From Elusimicrobiales bacterium (GTDB taxonomy: Bacteria > Elusimicrobiota > Elusimicrobia > Elusimicrobiales > UBA9959), in assembly GCA_026419335.1 (NCBI GenBank), contig JANZZP010000041.1:1-64000 (forward strand): 64,000 nt of DNA. Reading direction: 5' to 3'. A program made the translations under genes and the position numbers. The notes beneath the pieces were generated by a model, which worked only from the letters and a program-made list of their open reading frames with translations, did not search any database and was not told where the DNA came from. Below, in pieces: positions 56,296-64,000 of the stretch; positions within the stretch are counted from its first letter, which is position 1, and each line of letters begins with the position of its first letter.

Positions 56296-57165
56296 ATGAA
56301 ATGCAATAAATGTTCTAACGAATCAATATATCATACTACACAATATTGCTTTTGTAAGGGACATTTTAATGAATATTTTATAGCAAAAATACAAAAAATT
56401 ATTAAAAAATATAACATATTAAAAAAACAAAAAATTTTGATAGCATATTCTGGAGGGAAAGATTCTTCATCTGTTAAATATGTATTCCAAAAATTAGGTT
56501 TTAATAATATAAAAGCCATATATATAAAGCTCGATTTTGATTTTTTTAAAGAACAAAATGAGACAATAAAAAAACAAAATGACATAGAAATAATTGATAT
56601 AGCTAAAGAGTATAAAATTTCTACATATGAAATAAAATTTTCATCATCTAAATCATATTGCAGAATATGTTCTACAATAAAAAGATATTTTTTAAATAAA
56701 TATGCATTTGAAAATGGTTACGACATTATTGCTACAGGGCATAATATGAGTGATATAACAACTTCAGCATTGCTAAATATCAAAAATAGTTTTCTTTTAG
56801 GTTTCACAAATTTATCTCCATATCTTAGTCCTAAAAAAGAATATAAACTGGTTTCTAGAATAAAACCATTATTTTTACTTACAGACAGGGAAGTTAAAAA
56901 ATTTACAGAAATAAACAATATTATAAGCATTAACCAAAAATGTATTCATTCAAAAAATGACATTTTCAAAAAGGCAATACAAGTTATAGAGGAAAACGAT
57001 TATCAATCATTAGAAAAAATTTCATATACATTAATTGAATTTTCAAAAAAAATATCAGATTATGCTCAATACTCAAACATCAAAACAAATTTATGTTCTA
57101 AATGTGGATATCCTTCCGCATCAGAAATATGTTCTTTTTGTAAACTAATAATCACAAAAGATTAA
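56296..57165 (+). CDS. ttuA: TtuA-type tRNA 2-thiolation enzyme
   Basis: The protein has 289 residues. An N-terminal zinc site (CNKCSNES, CFCKGHF) precedes the PP-loop IAYSGGKDSSSVKYVF. The Fe-S/catalytic cysteines are in YCRICSTIKRY and QKCIHSK, with IIATGHNMSDITT between, and a C-terminal zinc ribbon (CSKCGYPSASEICSFC). This full layout matches TtuA, which makes 2-thiothymidine at tRNA position 54, rather than TtcA. Such modification is best known from thermophiles. The sulfur carrier TtuB is not seen here. Confidence 0.9.
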   Translation: MKCNKCSNESIYHTTQYCFCKGHFNEYFIAKIQKIIKKYNILKKQKILIAYSGGKDSSSVKYVFQKLGFNNIKAIYIKLDFDFFKEQNETIKKQNDIEIIDIAKEYKISTYEIKFSSSKSYCRICSTIKRYFLNKYAFENGYDIIATGHNMSDITTSALLNIKNSFLLGFTNLSPYLSPKKEYKLVSRIKPLFLLTDREVKKFTEINNIISINQKCIHSKNDIFKKAIQVIEENDYQSLEKISYTLIEFSKKISDYAQYSNIKTNLCSKCGYPSASEICSFCKLIITKD

Positions 57166-57168
57166 CTA

Positions 57169-57185
57169 ATTAAAAGACTTTTAAT
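57169..57185 (+). promoter_or_regulatory. Inverted repeat in the -35 region of the nuo promoter
   Basis: ATTAAAAG and CTTTTAAT form perfect 8-bp arms around one base. The repeat overlaps the expected -35 position for the TATAAT at 57193. It could be an operator or the end of the ttuA transcript. It does not match the Rex consensus. Confidence 0.3.
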
Positions 57186-57192
57186 AGTTTTA

Positions 57193-57198
57193 TATAAT
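57193..57198 (+). promoter_or_regulatory. -10 box (TATAAT) 6 nt before nuoA
   Basis: A perfect TATAAT ends 6 nt before the ATG at 57205, so transcription should begin at the start codon. No Shine-Dalgarno precedes nuoA, in contrast to nuoB, nuoD and nuoH downstream. Confidence 0.5.
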
Positions 57199-57204
57199 GT
57201 ATTT

Positions 57205-57555
57205 ATGAAAATAATTTTTTTCTTTATGGCTGTAATTTTTTGCCTCTCAATAGCAGCAGGAATGATATTAATATCATATTTTTTTGGACCTAAAAAATTA
57301 AACTCTGTTAAGTTAGAAAATTTTGAATGTGGAATGCCTCAAGCAACTTTGATGCCTAAAAAACTAAATATCAATTTTTATATATTAGCAGTATTATTTC
57401 TTATATTTGATATTGAATTAATATATCTATATCCATGGGCATGGGGATTTGAAAATCTTACAAATACCGGATTTTATGCTGGAATTGTTTTCATCTTAAT
57501 TTTATTTATAACAACAATATATATAATAAGGAGAAATATATTAAAATGGGATTAG
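57205..57555 (+). CDS. nuoA: NADH-quinone oxidoreductase subunit A
   Basis: The protein has 116 residues and three membrane helices. The loop motif LENFECGMPQ (with the conserved Cys) and the second-helix FLIFDIELIYLYPWAW are diagnostic. It is a small membrane subunit of complex I near the quinone site. It heads the nuo operon and overlaps nuoB by 10 bp. Confidence 0.96.
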   Translation: MKIIFFFMAVIFCLSIAAGMILISYFFGPKKLNSVKLENFECGMPQATLMPKKLNINFYILAVLFLIFDIELIYLYPWAWGFENLTNTGFYAGIVFILILFITTIYIIRRNILKWD

Positions 57556-58046
57556 GAAAAATATTTAAGGATTCCTGGATAACATCAAAAATACAATATG
57601 TAATAAATTGGGCAAGAAAATTTTCATTTTTTAACTATCCTTTCGTAACTGCATGTTGCGGTATGGAATTTATGAGTACTTTTGCTTCTACATACGACAT
57701 TGCAAGATTTGGAGCTGAATTTCCAAGGTTTTCTCCAAGACAAGCAGATGTGTTGTTTGTTGTAGGTACAGTTAACCAAAAAATTGCTCCAGTGTTAAAA
57801 AGAGTATATGAGCAAATGATGGAACCAAAATGGGTTGTATCGTTTGGAGTATGTGCAACAAGTGGTGGATTTTATCAAAATTATGCTGTGGTAGAAGGGA
57901 TAGATAAAATAATTCCGGTAGATGTATATATACCTGGATGCCCTCCAAGACCACAGGCTATCTTGGATGCTTTAATAAAACTACAAGAAAAAGTACAAAA
58001 GGAAAAAACTATATTTATTCAATTTAAGAAAAAATATGAAAAATGA
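57546..58046 (+). CDS. nuoB: NADH-quinone oxidoreductase subunit B
   Basis: The protein has 166 residues. The N2 cluster ligands are in TACCGMEFM (adjacent Cys pair), GVCATSGGFY and YIPGCPPRPQ. N2 passes electrons to quinone. AAGGAG lies inside the end of nuoA. It overlaps nuoC by 11 bp. Confidence 0.98.
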   Translation: MGLGKIFKDSWITSKIQYVINWARKFSFFNYPFVTACCGMEFMSTFASTYDIARFGAEFPRFSPRQADVLFVVGTVNQKIAPVLKRVYEQMMEPKWVVSFGVCATSGGFYQNYAVVEGIDKIIPVDVYIPGCPPRPQAILDALIKLQEKVQKEKTIFIQFKKKYEK

Positions 58047-58548
58047 AATTTTAGAAAATTTTAAAAACACATTTACTCATTCAATTAAAAAGGTTTTATT
58101 TGTACACGAAATAGATGTGATTTATATTGATTTTAAATCCATAAAAGAAATTTTATCTTATTTGAAGCAAAATGGATTTGAATTTTTAATAGATTTATTT
58201 GCTATAGATTATTTAAAATACCCTCAACGAGATCTAAGTGAAAGATTTGAAATAGTGTACAATTTATATTCTCTCCAATATAACAAGAGAATTATTATTA
58301 AAGTTCCAATAAGCGAAAACAATCCTGAAATTGAATCAGTTACAGATATATTTGATGCTGCTAATTGGTATGAAAGGGAAGTGTATGATATGTATGGTAT
58401 AAGATTTATAGGACATCCAAATTTAAAAAGAATTTTAATGTATGAAGAATTTGAAGGATATCCACTTAGAAAAGATTATCCATTTAATAAAAAACAACCA
58501 AGAATTTCTATGAAAGAGGTTGAAAGTGAATATAAAACAACGAATTGA
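58036..58548 (+). CDS. nuoC: NADH-quinone oxidoreductase subunit C
   Basis: The protein has 170 residues, the 30-kDa subunit family: FLIDLFAIDYLKYP, then the signature ANWYEREVYDMYGIRFIGHPNLKRIL and YPLRKDYPF in sequence near the end. It links NuoB and NuoD in the connecting arm. It is a separate gene, not fused to nuoD, and overlaps it by 23 bp. Confidence 0.96.
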   Translation: MKNEILENFKNTFTHSIKKVLFVHEIDVIYIDFKSIKEILSYLKQNGFEFLIDLFAIDYLKYPQRDLSERFEIVYNLYSLQYNKRIIIKVPISENNPEIESVTDIFDAANWYEREVYDMYGIRFIGHPNLKRILMYEEFEGYPLRKDYPFNKKQPRISMKEVESEYKTTN

Positions 58549-59749
58549 ACATATTGTTGGAAAAGAAAGAATAGAGTCATTTGAAAATGATACTATTATA
58601 ATAAATATGGGACCATCACATCCTGCTATGCATGGAATTGTAAGAATAATACTTAAACTAGATGGTGAAAAAGTAATAGATAGTGATGTTGAAATAGGAT
58701 ATTTACATAGGGGATTTGAAAAAACATGTGAAATAATGAATTATAACCAAATAATTCCATATACGGATAGATTAAATTATGTATCTCCTTTTATAAATGA
58801 AGTTGGTTTTGTTATGGCTGTTGAAAAAATGATAGGAGTTGAAGTCCCAGAAAGGGCAAAATATATACGTGTAATTATGAGTGAAATAGCAAGAATAACA
58901 GATCACCTAACATGTATAGCAGCAAACGCAATGGAATTAGGAGCATTTACGCCTTATTTTTATCTTATTAACTCAAGGGAACTTTTATATCAAGCTGGAG
59001 ATATAATAAGTGGTGGCAGAGTAACACCAAATTATTTCAGAGTTGGTGGAGTAAGTTATGATATTAATTCGAATTTTATTGAATTTACAGAAAATTCTTT
59101 AAAAAAACTTGAAGAAAATCTTTCAGATACAAAAAAATTGTTAGAAAGAAATCGAATTTTTTATGATAGATTAAGAGGAACAGGTAAAATATCAAAAGAA
59201 AAAGCAATCTCTTATGGATTTACTGGACCTATGTTGAGAGCTTGTGGTGTAGATTATGATGTGAGGAAATATCATCCATACCTTGTATATGATAGATTTG
59301 ACTTTGAAATCCCAGTTTGTGATGGATGTGATAATTATTCAAGATATTTAGTAAGAATAGAGGAAATATATCAAAGTATATCCATAATTAGACAAGCATT
59401 TAAACAACTACCAGATGGACCAATTGATGTTGATAATTATGCAGTGAGAATTCCACCTAAAAATGAAGTATATAATTCTATAGAAGGATTAATATCTCAT
59501 TTTAAGTTAACATTTGAAGGACCAAAAACACCAAAAGGTGAAATATACTTTGCAGTTGAAGGAGCAAATGGAGAACTTGGATATTATATAGTGAGTGATG
59601 GAACTCATAAACCTTGGAGAGTAAGGTTAAGACCACCTTGTTTTCCAATAACATCAGCATTGTCAGAAATGATAAAAGGCGGGTATGTGGCTGATATAAT
59701 TGCAACTTTTGGACAAATAAACATGATAGGTGGAGAATTGGAAAGATGA
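58526..59749 (+). CDS. nuoD: NADH-quinone oxidoreductase subunit D
   Basis: The protein has 407 residues. The GTG at 58526 was chosen because AGAGG lies 6 nt upstream; a TTG two codons earlier lies too near that site. Motifs include INMGPSHPAMHG, EIGYLHRGFEKT, YTDRLNYVSP and the C-terminal TFGQINMIGGELER. It forms the quinone pocket with NuoB. It overlaps nuoE by 4 bp. Confidence 0.97.
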   Translation: MNIKQRIEHIVGKERIESFENDTIIINMGPSHPAMHGIVRIILKLDGEKVIDSDVEIGYLHRGFEKTCEIMNYNQIIPYTDRLNYVSPFINEVGFVMAVEKMIGVEVPERAKYIRVIMSEIARITDHLTCIAANAMELGAFTPYFYLINSRELLYQAGDIISGGRVTPNYFRVGGVSYDINSNFIEFTENSLKKLEENLSDTKKLLERNRIFYDRLRGTGKISKEKAISYGFTGPMLRACGVDYDVRKYHPYLVYDRFDFEIPVCDGCDNYSRYLVRIEEIYQSISIIRQAFKQLPDGPIDVDNYAVRIPPKNEVYNSIEGLISHFKLTFEGPKTPKGEIYFAVEGANGELGYYIVSDGTHKPWRVRLRPPCFPITSALSEMIKGGYVADIIATFGQINMIGGELER

Positions 59750-60225
59750 ATAAAAACATTCTTGAAAAAATATTTGAAATACTTAAAAAATATGAAAAGA
59801 AAGAATCAGCAATTATTGAAATTTTACATTTTGTTCAAAAAGAAAAAAGATTTATATCAGACGATGATTTGGATAATATAAGTAAAATAACAGGAATCCC
59901 TTACTCTCAACTTAAATCTGTAAAAACCTTTTATACAATGTTTAGCAAAAACAAAATTGGAAAATATCATATTCAAATTTGTAAAAATATATCTTGTTAT
60001 ATGAAAGGAAGTCAAAATATAAAAAGACATATAGAAGATAAATTAAAAATCAAAGAAGGAGAAGTATCTAACGATGGACTTTGGAGTATTGAAATGGTTG
60101 AGTGTCTTGCTTCTTGTGGTACTGCTCCAGTAATTATGATAAATGAAACATATTATGAAAACATAGATGAAGAAAAAATAAACAAATTAATAGAAGAAAT
60201 AAAAAAGAAGGAAGAAACAAAATGA
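59746..60225 (+). CDS. nuoE: NADH-quinone oxidoreductase subunit E
   Basis: The protein has 159 residues. The thioredoxin-like 2Fe-2S domain has ligands in ICKNISCYMKG and ECLASCGTAPV. NuoE holds cluster N1a next to the FMN of NuoF. It overlaps nuoD and nuoF by 4 bp each. Together with NuoF and NuoG it shows that the complex has the NADH input module, unlike ferredoxin-type 11-subunit complexes. Confidence 0.96.
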   Translation: MNKNILEKIFEILKKYEKKESAIIEILHFVQKEKRFISDDDLDNISKITGIPYSQLKSVKTFYTMFSKNKIGKYHIQICKNISCYMKGSQNIKRHIEDKLKIKEGEVSNDGLWSIEMVECLASCGTAPVIMINETYYENIDEEKINKLIEEIKKKEETK

Positions 60226-61469
60226 AAATAATTTTAGATAAAGATTCATTTGATGTAAATACATATATTACAAACGGTGGATATAATGGATTAAAAAAGA
60301 CTTTGACTAAAACTCCAGAGGAAATAATAAACGAAATAAAAAAATCAGGATTACGTGGCAGAGGCGGAGCTGGATTTCCTACAGGTCTTAAATGGTCATT
60401 TATACCTAAAGAAAAAATACAAAAGTATGTAGTTTGTAATGCTGATGAGGGAGAACCAGGAACATTTAAAGATAGAGAAATTATTCATAAAAATCCTCAT
60501 TCAATCATAGAAGGTATGATTATTGCGGGTTATGCTATAGGTGCAACAAAAGGATATATATATATAAGAGGTGAATTTGCTAGAGAAGTAAGAATTTTAG
60601 AAAAAACAATTTATGAAGCACAAAAACTTGGTTTTTTAGGAAATAATATTTTAAAATCTAATTTTGATTTCAATATTACAATAATAAGAGGAGCTGGAGC
60701 ATATATATGTGGTGAGGAAACAGCTCTTCTAGAGTCAATAGAAGGCAAGCAAGGAAAACCAAGAATAAAACCTCCATTTCCAGCAAATAAGGGTTTATTT
60801 GGTTGTCCTACTATAATTAACAACGTTGAAACACTGGCAACTGTACCATATATTATACTTATGGGGGGAGATAAATATGCAAATATTGGAACATCAAAAA
60901 GTGCAGGTACAAAATTATTTTCAGTAAGTGGTCCTGTTAAAAAACCTGGAGTATATGAAATTGAACTTGGGACACCTTTTAGAAAATTCTTTGAAGAAGA
61001 TATCGGAGGAATGAGAGAAGGAGAAGAACTCAAAGCAGTTATAGTTGGAGGAACTTCAGTTCCAGTATTAACCGCAGATGAAGCAATGAAAGTAAATTTA
61101 GATTATGAATCATTAGCTCAACAAGGAACAATGCTTGGCTCTGGAGGAATGATTATAATATCAAAATCACAGTGCATGGTAGATCTTTTAGAAGTAATAG
61201 TTGGTTTTTATCATCATGAATCATGTGGACAATGTAGCCCATGTAGAGAGGGAAGTGGATGGCTTAACACTATAATAAAAAAGATAAAAAGTGCAAAAGC
61301 TAATTTAAAAGATATAGAACTTTCTCTAGAAGTAGCTAACAATATGATAGGCAAAACGATTTGTACCTTTTCAGATGCTTTAGCTATGCCTGTAATTAGT
61401 TTTATAAATAAATTTAGAATCGAGTTTGAAGAACATATAAAAGGTAATTGTAAGATATGTCAGAAATAA
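60222..61469 (+). CDS. nuoF: NADH-quinone oxidoreductase subunit F
   Basis: The protein has 415 residues. NADH and FMN motifs are LRGRGGAGFPTGLKW, CNADEGEPGTFKDRE and GAGAYICGEETALLES; the N3 cluster ligands are in ESCGQCSPCREGSGW and GKTICTFSDA. It oxidises NADH and is the electron entry point of complex I. It overlaps nuoG by 13 bp. Confidence 0.97.
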   Translation: MKIILDKDSFDVNTYITNGGYNGLKKTLTKTPEEIINEIKKSGLRGRGGAGFPTGLKWSFIPKEKIQKYVVCNADEGEPGTFKDREIIHKNPHSIIEGMIIAGYAIGATKGYIYIRGEFAREVRILEKTIYEAQKLGFLGNNILKSNFDFNITIIRGAGAYICGEETALLESIEGKQGKPRIKPPFPANKGLFGCPTIINNVETLATVPYIILMGGDKYANIGTSKSAGTKLFSVSGPVKKPGVYEIELGTPFRKFFEEDIGGMREGEELKAVIVGGTSVPVLTADEAMKVNLDYESLAQQGTMLGSGGMIIISKSQCMVDLLEVIVGFYHHESCGQCSPCREGSGWLNTIIKKIKSAKANLKDIELSLEVANNMIGKTICTFSDALAMPVISFINKFRIEFEEHIKGNCKICQK

Positions 61470-62914
61470 AATTGATAATAAATGGGAAAAAAGTGACTGC
61501 TAAAGAAGGAGAAACAATTATTGAAGTTGCTCAAAGAAACTCAATATATATACCAAGATACTGTTATCATCCAGCATTATCCATTGCTGGTAATTGTAGA
61601 ATGTGTCTAGTTGAAATTGAAAAAAATCCAAAGCTTCAAATTGCATGCGCTACTCAAGTATCAGAAGGAATGATTGTTTATACCGACTCTGAAAAAGTAA
61701 AAAAAGCTAGAAAAGATGTTTTAGAATTTCTATTAATTAATCATCCACTTGATTGTCCTATCTGTGATCAGGTGGGGGAATGTGATTTACAAGAATACTA
61801 TATGAATTACGGACTTAGAAAAAGTAGAATAGACTATAATGATAAGTTAAAAAAACAAAAAAGAAGAGACCTTGGAAAAATTATACTTGATAATGAGAGG
61901 TGTATACTTTGTACAAGATGCGTTAGATTTTTACAAGAAATAACTAAAACAAATGAACTTTTCATAAATTCAAGAGGAGACCTATCTTTTATAGATATAA
62001 AACCAAATACTACACTTAATAACGATTATTCACTTAATATCGTCGACTTATGTCCCGTGGGAGCTTTGACTTCAAAAGATTTTAGATTTAAAAAGAGGGT
62101 TTATTTTCTAAAAACGGTTAATTCAATATGTACCTCATGTGCGACTGGATGTAAAATTAAAATTCAGTTTGATGAAAAAGAAAATAAAATATATAGAATT
62201 CTTCCTGAACCAAATATATATACTAATACATGGATTTGTGATAAAGGGAGAATTTCATATCAAAATATATATGTAAATCCTGCTAGGTACAAATTATCAT
62301 TTAAAGAAATAGAAATAAAAGATGTTTTTTTAAAATATGCAAATCTTTTTTCAAATCTTATTGATTTAAAAAAAGAAGTTTGTATAATTTTATCTAATTA
62401 TTTATCATTAGAAGACAATTTTGCCCTATATTATTTAGGCACAAATCTATTTGAAACTAAAAATATAAAATTTCTTAAAACAACTGCTAGGAAAATAAAA
62501 GATTCTATTTTAATAAATACAGATCCTACTCCAAATTCATATGGAATAGAAAAATTAGCAGAAAAATATAATTTATCTGAATTTAAAAACAATTGTGCAG
62601 ATTTGTTTATAGGATTTGAAAAAGATATCAAAGATCTAAAAATACCTCCTGATAAAGCAATACTAATATCATATAATGATACAGTTGAATATCCAAATTT
62701 AATTGCAATACCTACATACTTTGAAAATGAAGGTAGTTTTATAAACTGGCAAGGATATTTAAGGGAAACTAAAATATCAGTTAAATCTGTAGATAAAGTA
62801 GATTTATATTCCTTTATTAAAAAAATTATGAGTTTATTATCTATATATGTTGAAGATAAAACTAATTTGAAAAATAACTTCAAAAAATATTTTAACTTTA
62901 AATTAGAGGAATAG
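61457..62914 (+). CDS. nuoG: NADH-quinone oxidoreductase subunit G, short form
   Basis: The protein has 485 residues, much shorter than E. coli NuoG (908) or Thermus Nqo3 (783). The N-terminal clusters are intact: 2Fe-2S (YCYHPAL, NCRMCLVEIE, CATQV), the His/Cys3 cluster (HPLDCPICDQVGECDLQ), two 4Fe-4S sites (CILCTRCVRF, LCPVGAL) and an N7-type site (ICTSCATGCKI with WICDKGR). The C-terminal molybdopterin-like region (from about 255) is reduced to roughly 230 residues. The electron path should work; the lost part is structural. Confidence 0.95.
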   Translation: MSEIKLIINGKKVTAKEGETIIEVAQRNSIYIPRYCYHPALSIAGNCRMCLVEIEKNPKLQIACATQVSEGMIVYTDSEKVKKARKDVLEFLLINHPLDCPICDQVGECDLQEYYMNYGLRKSRIDYNDKLKKQKRRDLGKIILDNERCILCTRCVRFLQEITKTNELFINSRGDLSFIDIKPNTTLNNDYSLNIVDLCPVGALTSKDFRFKKRVYFLKTVNSICTSCATGCKIKIQFDEKENKIYRILPEPNIYTNTWICDKGRISYQNIYVNPARYKLSFKEIEIKDVFLKYANLFSNLIDLKKEVCIILSNYLSLEDNFALYYLGTNLFETKNIKFLKTTARKIKDSILINTDPTPNSYGIEKLAEKYNLSEFKNNCADLFIGFEKDIKDLKIPPDKAILISYNDTVEYPNLIAIPTYFENEGSFINWQGYLRETKISVKSVDKVDLYSFIKKIMSLLSIYVEDKTNLKNNFKKYFNFKLEE

Positions 62915-64000
62915 ATGACAGGATTTGAAGATGCTATAAAAGTATTAGTAATGAAAAAAATGAAAATAGATATAGTAATAATATATTTCTTAGAAAACTA
63001 TAAGCATTTTATTGAATTTTTAATTAAAATGATTGTTTTATATGGTGCTATTTTTTCATTTTCAGGAATTCTAACTCTTTTAGAAAGGAAATTGAGTGCT
63101 CTTATACAAGATAGAGTTGGGCCGGAAAGAGCAAATATATGGAAATTTACCTTCTGGGGGCTTTTCCACCCACTTGCCGATGGAATCAAATTAATAATGA
63201 AAGAAGATTTTATACCTAAACGAGCAAATAAAATCATTTTCACATTAGCTCCTATAATTACTGTTTTTTCAGTTCTTATAGTTTTTATCTTTCTTCCATT
63301 TGGAAATCACATTGAATTAGGTGGTTATAAAATGAAACTTGTATTAATAGAAACAAACATAGCACTATTTTTCATAATTGCACTATCTTCACTTGCTATA
63401 TATGGAATTTTTATAGGAGGAATTTTCTCCGCAAATTCATGGGGAGTTATCGGTTCGATGAGAGCAATAGCGCAAATGATATCATATGAAGTAATAACTT
63501 TAATATCATTATTACCTATCATATTGATATACACTCCATCAACATTACATGATTTAATTGAAAAACAATCACAAATGATTTTGGGAATTTTACCAAAATG
63601 GGGAATAATTCTTCAACCATTTGCTTTCATATTTTTCTTTACAGCTGCTTTATGTGAAAACAAAAGAGCTCCATTTGATGTAGTAGAAGGAGAAAGTGAA
63701 ATTATAGGTTACTTTACTGAATATAGTTCCATGAGATTTGGAGCATTTATGTTTGCTGAATATATTGAGATAGTATTTTTTTCTATGCTTATCACAATTT
63801 TCTTTCTTGGTGGCTGGCATATTCCATTTTTATATGAATATGGTTTTAAAATATCAAACTATATATTGGATATAAACAAACAACTAATATATATTTTTGA
63901 AATGTTAGCTTTTGCCGCTAAAGTTTTTATTATATCTATTTTAATAATATTTACAAGATGGACATTGCCACGTTTTAGATTTGATCAAATAATTAAACTA
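62915..64000 (+). CDS. nuoH: NADH-quinone oxidoreductase subunit H, 3' end outside window
   Basis: The frame opens with ATG 62915, directly after the nuoG stop and with AGAGGA upstream, and runs without stop to the last base (362 residues so far). Conserved marks are TLLERKLSALIQDRVGPERA, WGLFHPLADGIKLIMKED, SMRAIAQMISYEV, ENKRAPFDVVEGESEIIGYF and TRWTLPRFRFDQ. NuoH lies at the quinone-tunnel entrance in the membrane. It has an additional N-terminal stretch of about 25 residues before the first helix. NuoI to NuoN would be expected after the window. Confidence 0.97.
   Translation, partial: MTGFEDAIKVLVMKKMKIDIVIIYFLENYKHFIEFLIKMIVLYGAIFSFSGILTLLERKLSALIQDRVGPERANIWKFTFWGLFHPLADGIKLIMKEDFIPKRANKIIFTLAPIITVFSVLIVFIFLPFGNHIELGGYKMKLVLIETNIALFFIIALSSLAIYGIFIGGIFSANSWGVIGSMRAIAQMISYEVITLISLLPIILIYTPSTLHDLIEKQSQMILGILPKWGIILQPFAFIFFFTAALCENKRAPFDVVEGESEIIGYFTEYSSMRFGAFMFAEYIEIVFFSMLITIFFLGGWHIPFLYEYGFKISNYILDINKQLIYIFEMLAFAAKVFIISILIIFTRWTLPRFRFDQIIKL

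Overview
The window is a very AT-rich, densely packed bacterial chromosome segment with almost no free intergenic space: most gaps are under 60 bp and many genes overlap by 4 to 40 bp. Genes for Kdo and heptose metabolism, lipid A kinase, Kdo transferase and Lpt transport, a secretin, and SecD/SecF show a diderm (Gram-negative) bacterium that makes LPS. The FTLxE-type pilins, a surface protein carrying a C-terminal module of the T9SS type-A sorting kind, and a long tail-fibre-like protein with GIGTTNP repeats are reminiscent of uncultured diderm lineages such as Elusimicrobiota. That placement is inference; a ribosomal-protein or 16S tree would be needed.

Layout. 1-11502 (+): a TPR protein, an OmpA-like protein, then a type IV pilus / type II secretion-like machine (PilM-PilN fusion, PilO, PilP/GspC-like, secretin, assembly ATPase, platform protein, a cysteine-rich major pilin and three minor pilin-like proteins). 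11499-16691 (-): an MA-type peptidase, UvrA and L-aspartate oxidase. 16724-22270 (+): a flippase-like membrane protein, a gamma-carbonic-anhydrase-like protein, a lone receiver domain, an endonuclease-III-family glycosylase, a TPR protein, then LptA-LptB-LptC. 22267-27703 (-): a Kdo/heptose operon (hldE1-kdsB-pyrG-kdsA-zinc ribbon-kdsD). 27742-36688 (+): glycosyltransferase, deacetylase, LpxK, a GmhB fusion and two exported surface proteins. 36701-47392 (-): yebC-ruvC-ruvA-ruvB-spoIID-queA-tgt-yajC-secD-secF-hypothetical-waaA. 47476-57165 (+): tRNA-Arg(UCG), a TPR/SpoIID-like protein, two glycosyltransferases, yceD-rpmF-plsX-fabG-acpP-rnc-acyl-CoA dehydrogenase, and a TtuA-type tRNA thiolase. 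57205-64000 (+): nuoA-B-C-D-E-F-G-H, the last gene cut by the window end.

How it fits together. Envelope building dominates. Kdo synthesis (KdsD, KdsA, KdsB, with CTP from PyrG), heptose activation (HldE kinase domain, GmhB), lipid A completion (LpxK), Kdo transfer (WaaA), core glycosylation (GT9, GT4, GT2) and export (LptABC) are spread over four neighbouring operons on both strands. Protein export (YajC/SecDF) and the secretin machine serve the same envelope. PlsX, FabG and ACP supply acyl chains, and complex I supplies proton motive force.

No mobile element, CRISPR array, toxin-antitoxin pair or complete new defence system is visible. The points most worth a second look are a recurring promoter layout in which a -10 hexamer lies only 6-7 nt before the start codon (predicted leaderless mRNAs), the T4P/T2SS hybrid with cysteine-rich pilins, the GmhB-DUF3108 fusion with an internal membrane segment, the doubled GT9 protein, a degenerate SpoIID domain behind a tRNA gene, and the paired surface proteins at 32417-36688. 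No gene-free stretch exceeds 300 bases.
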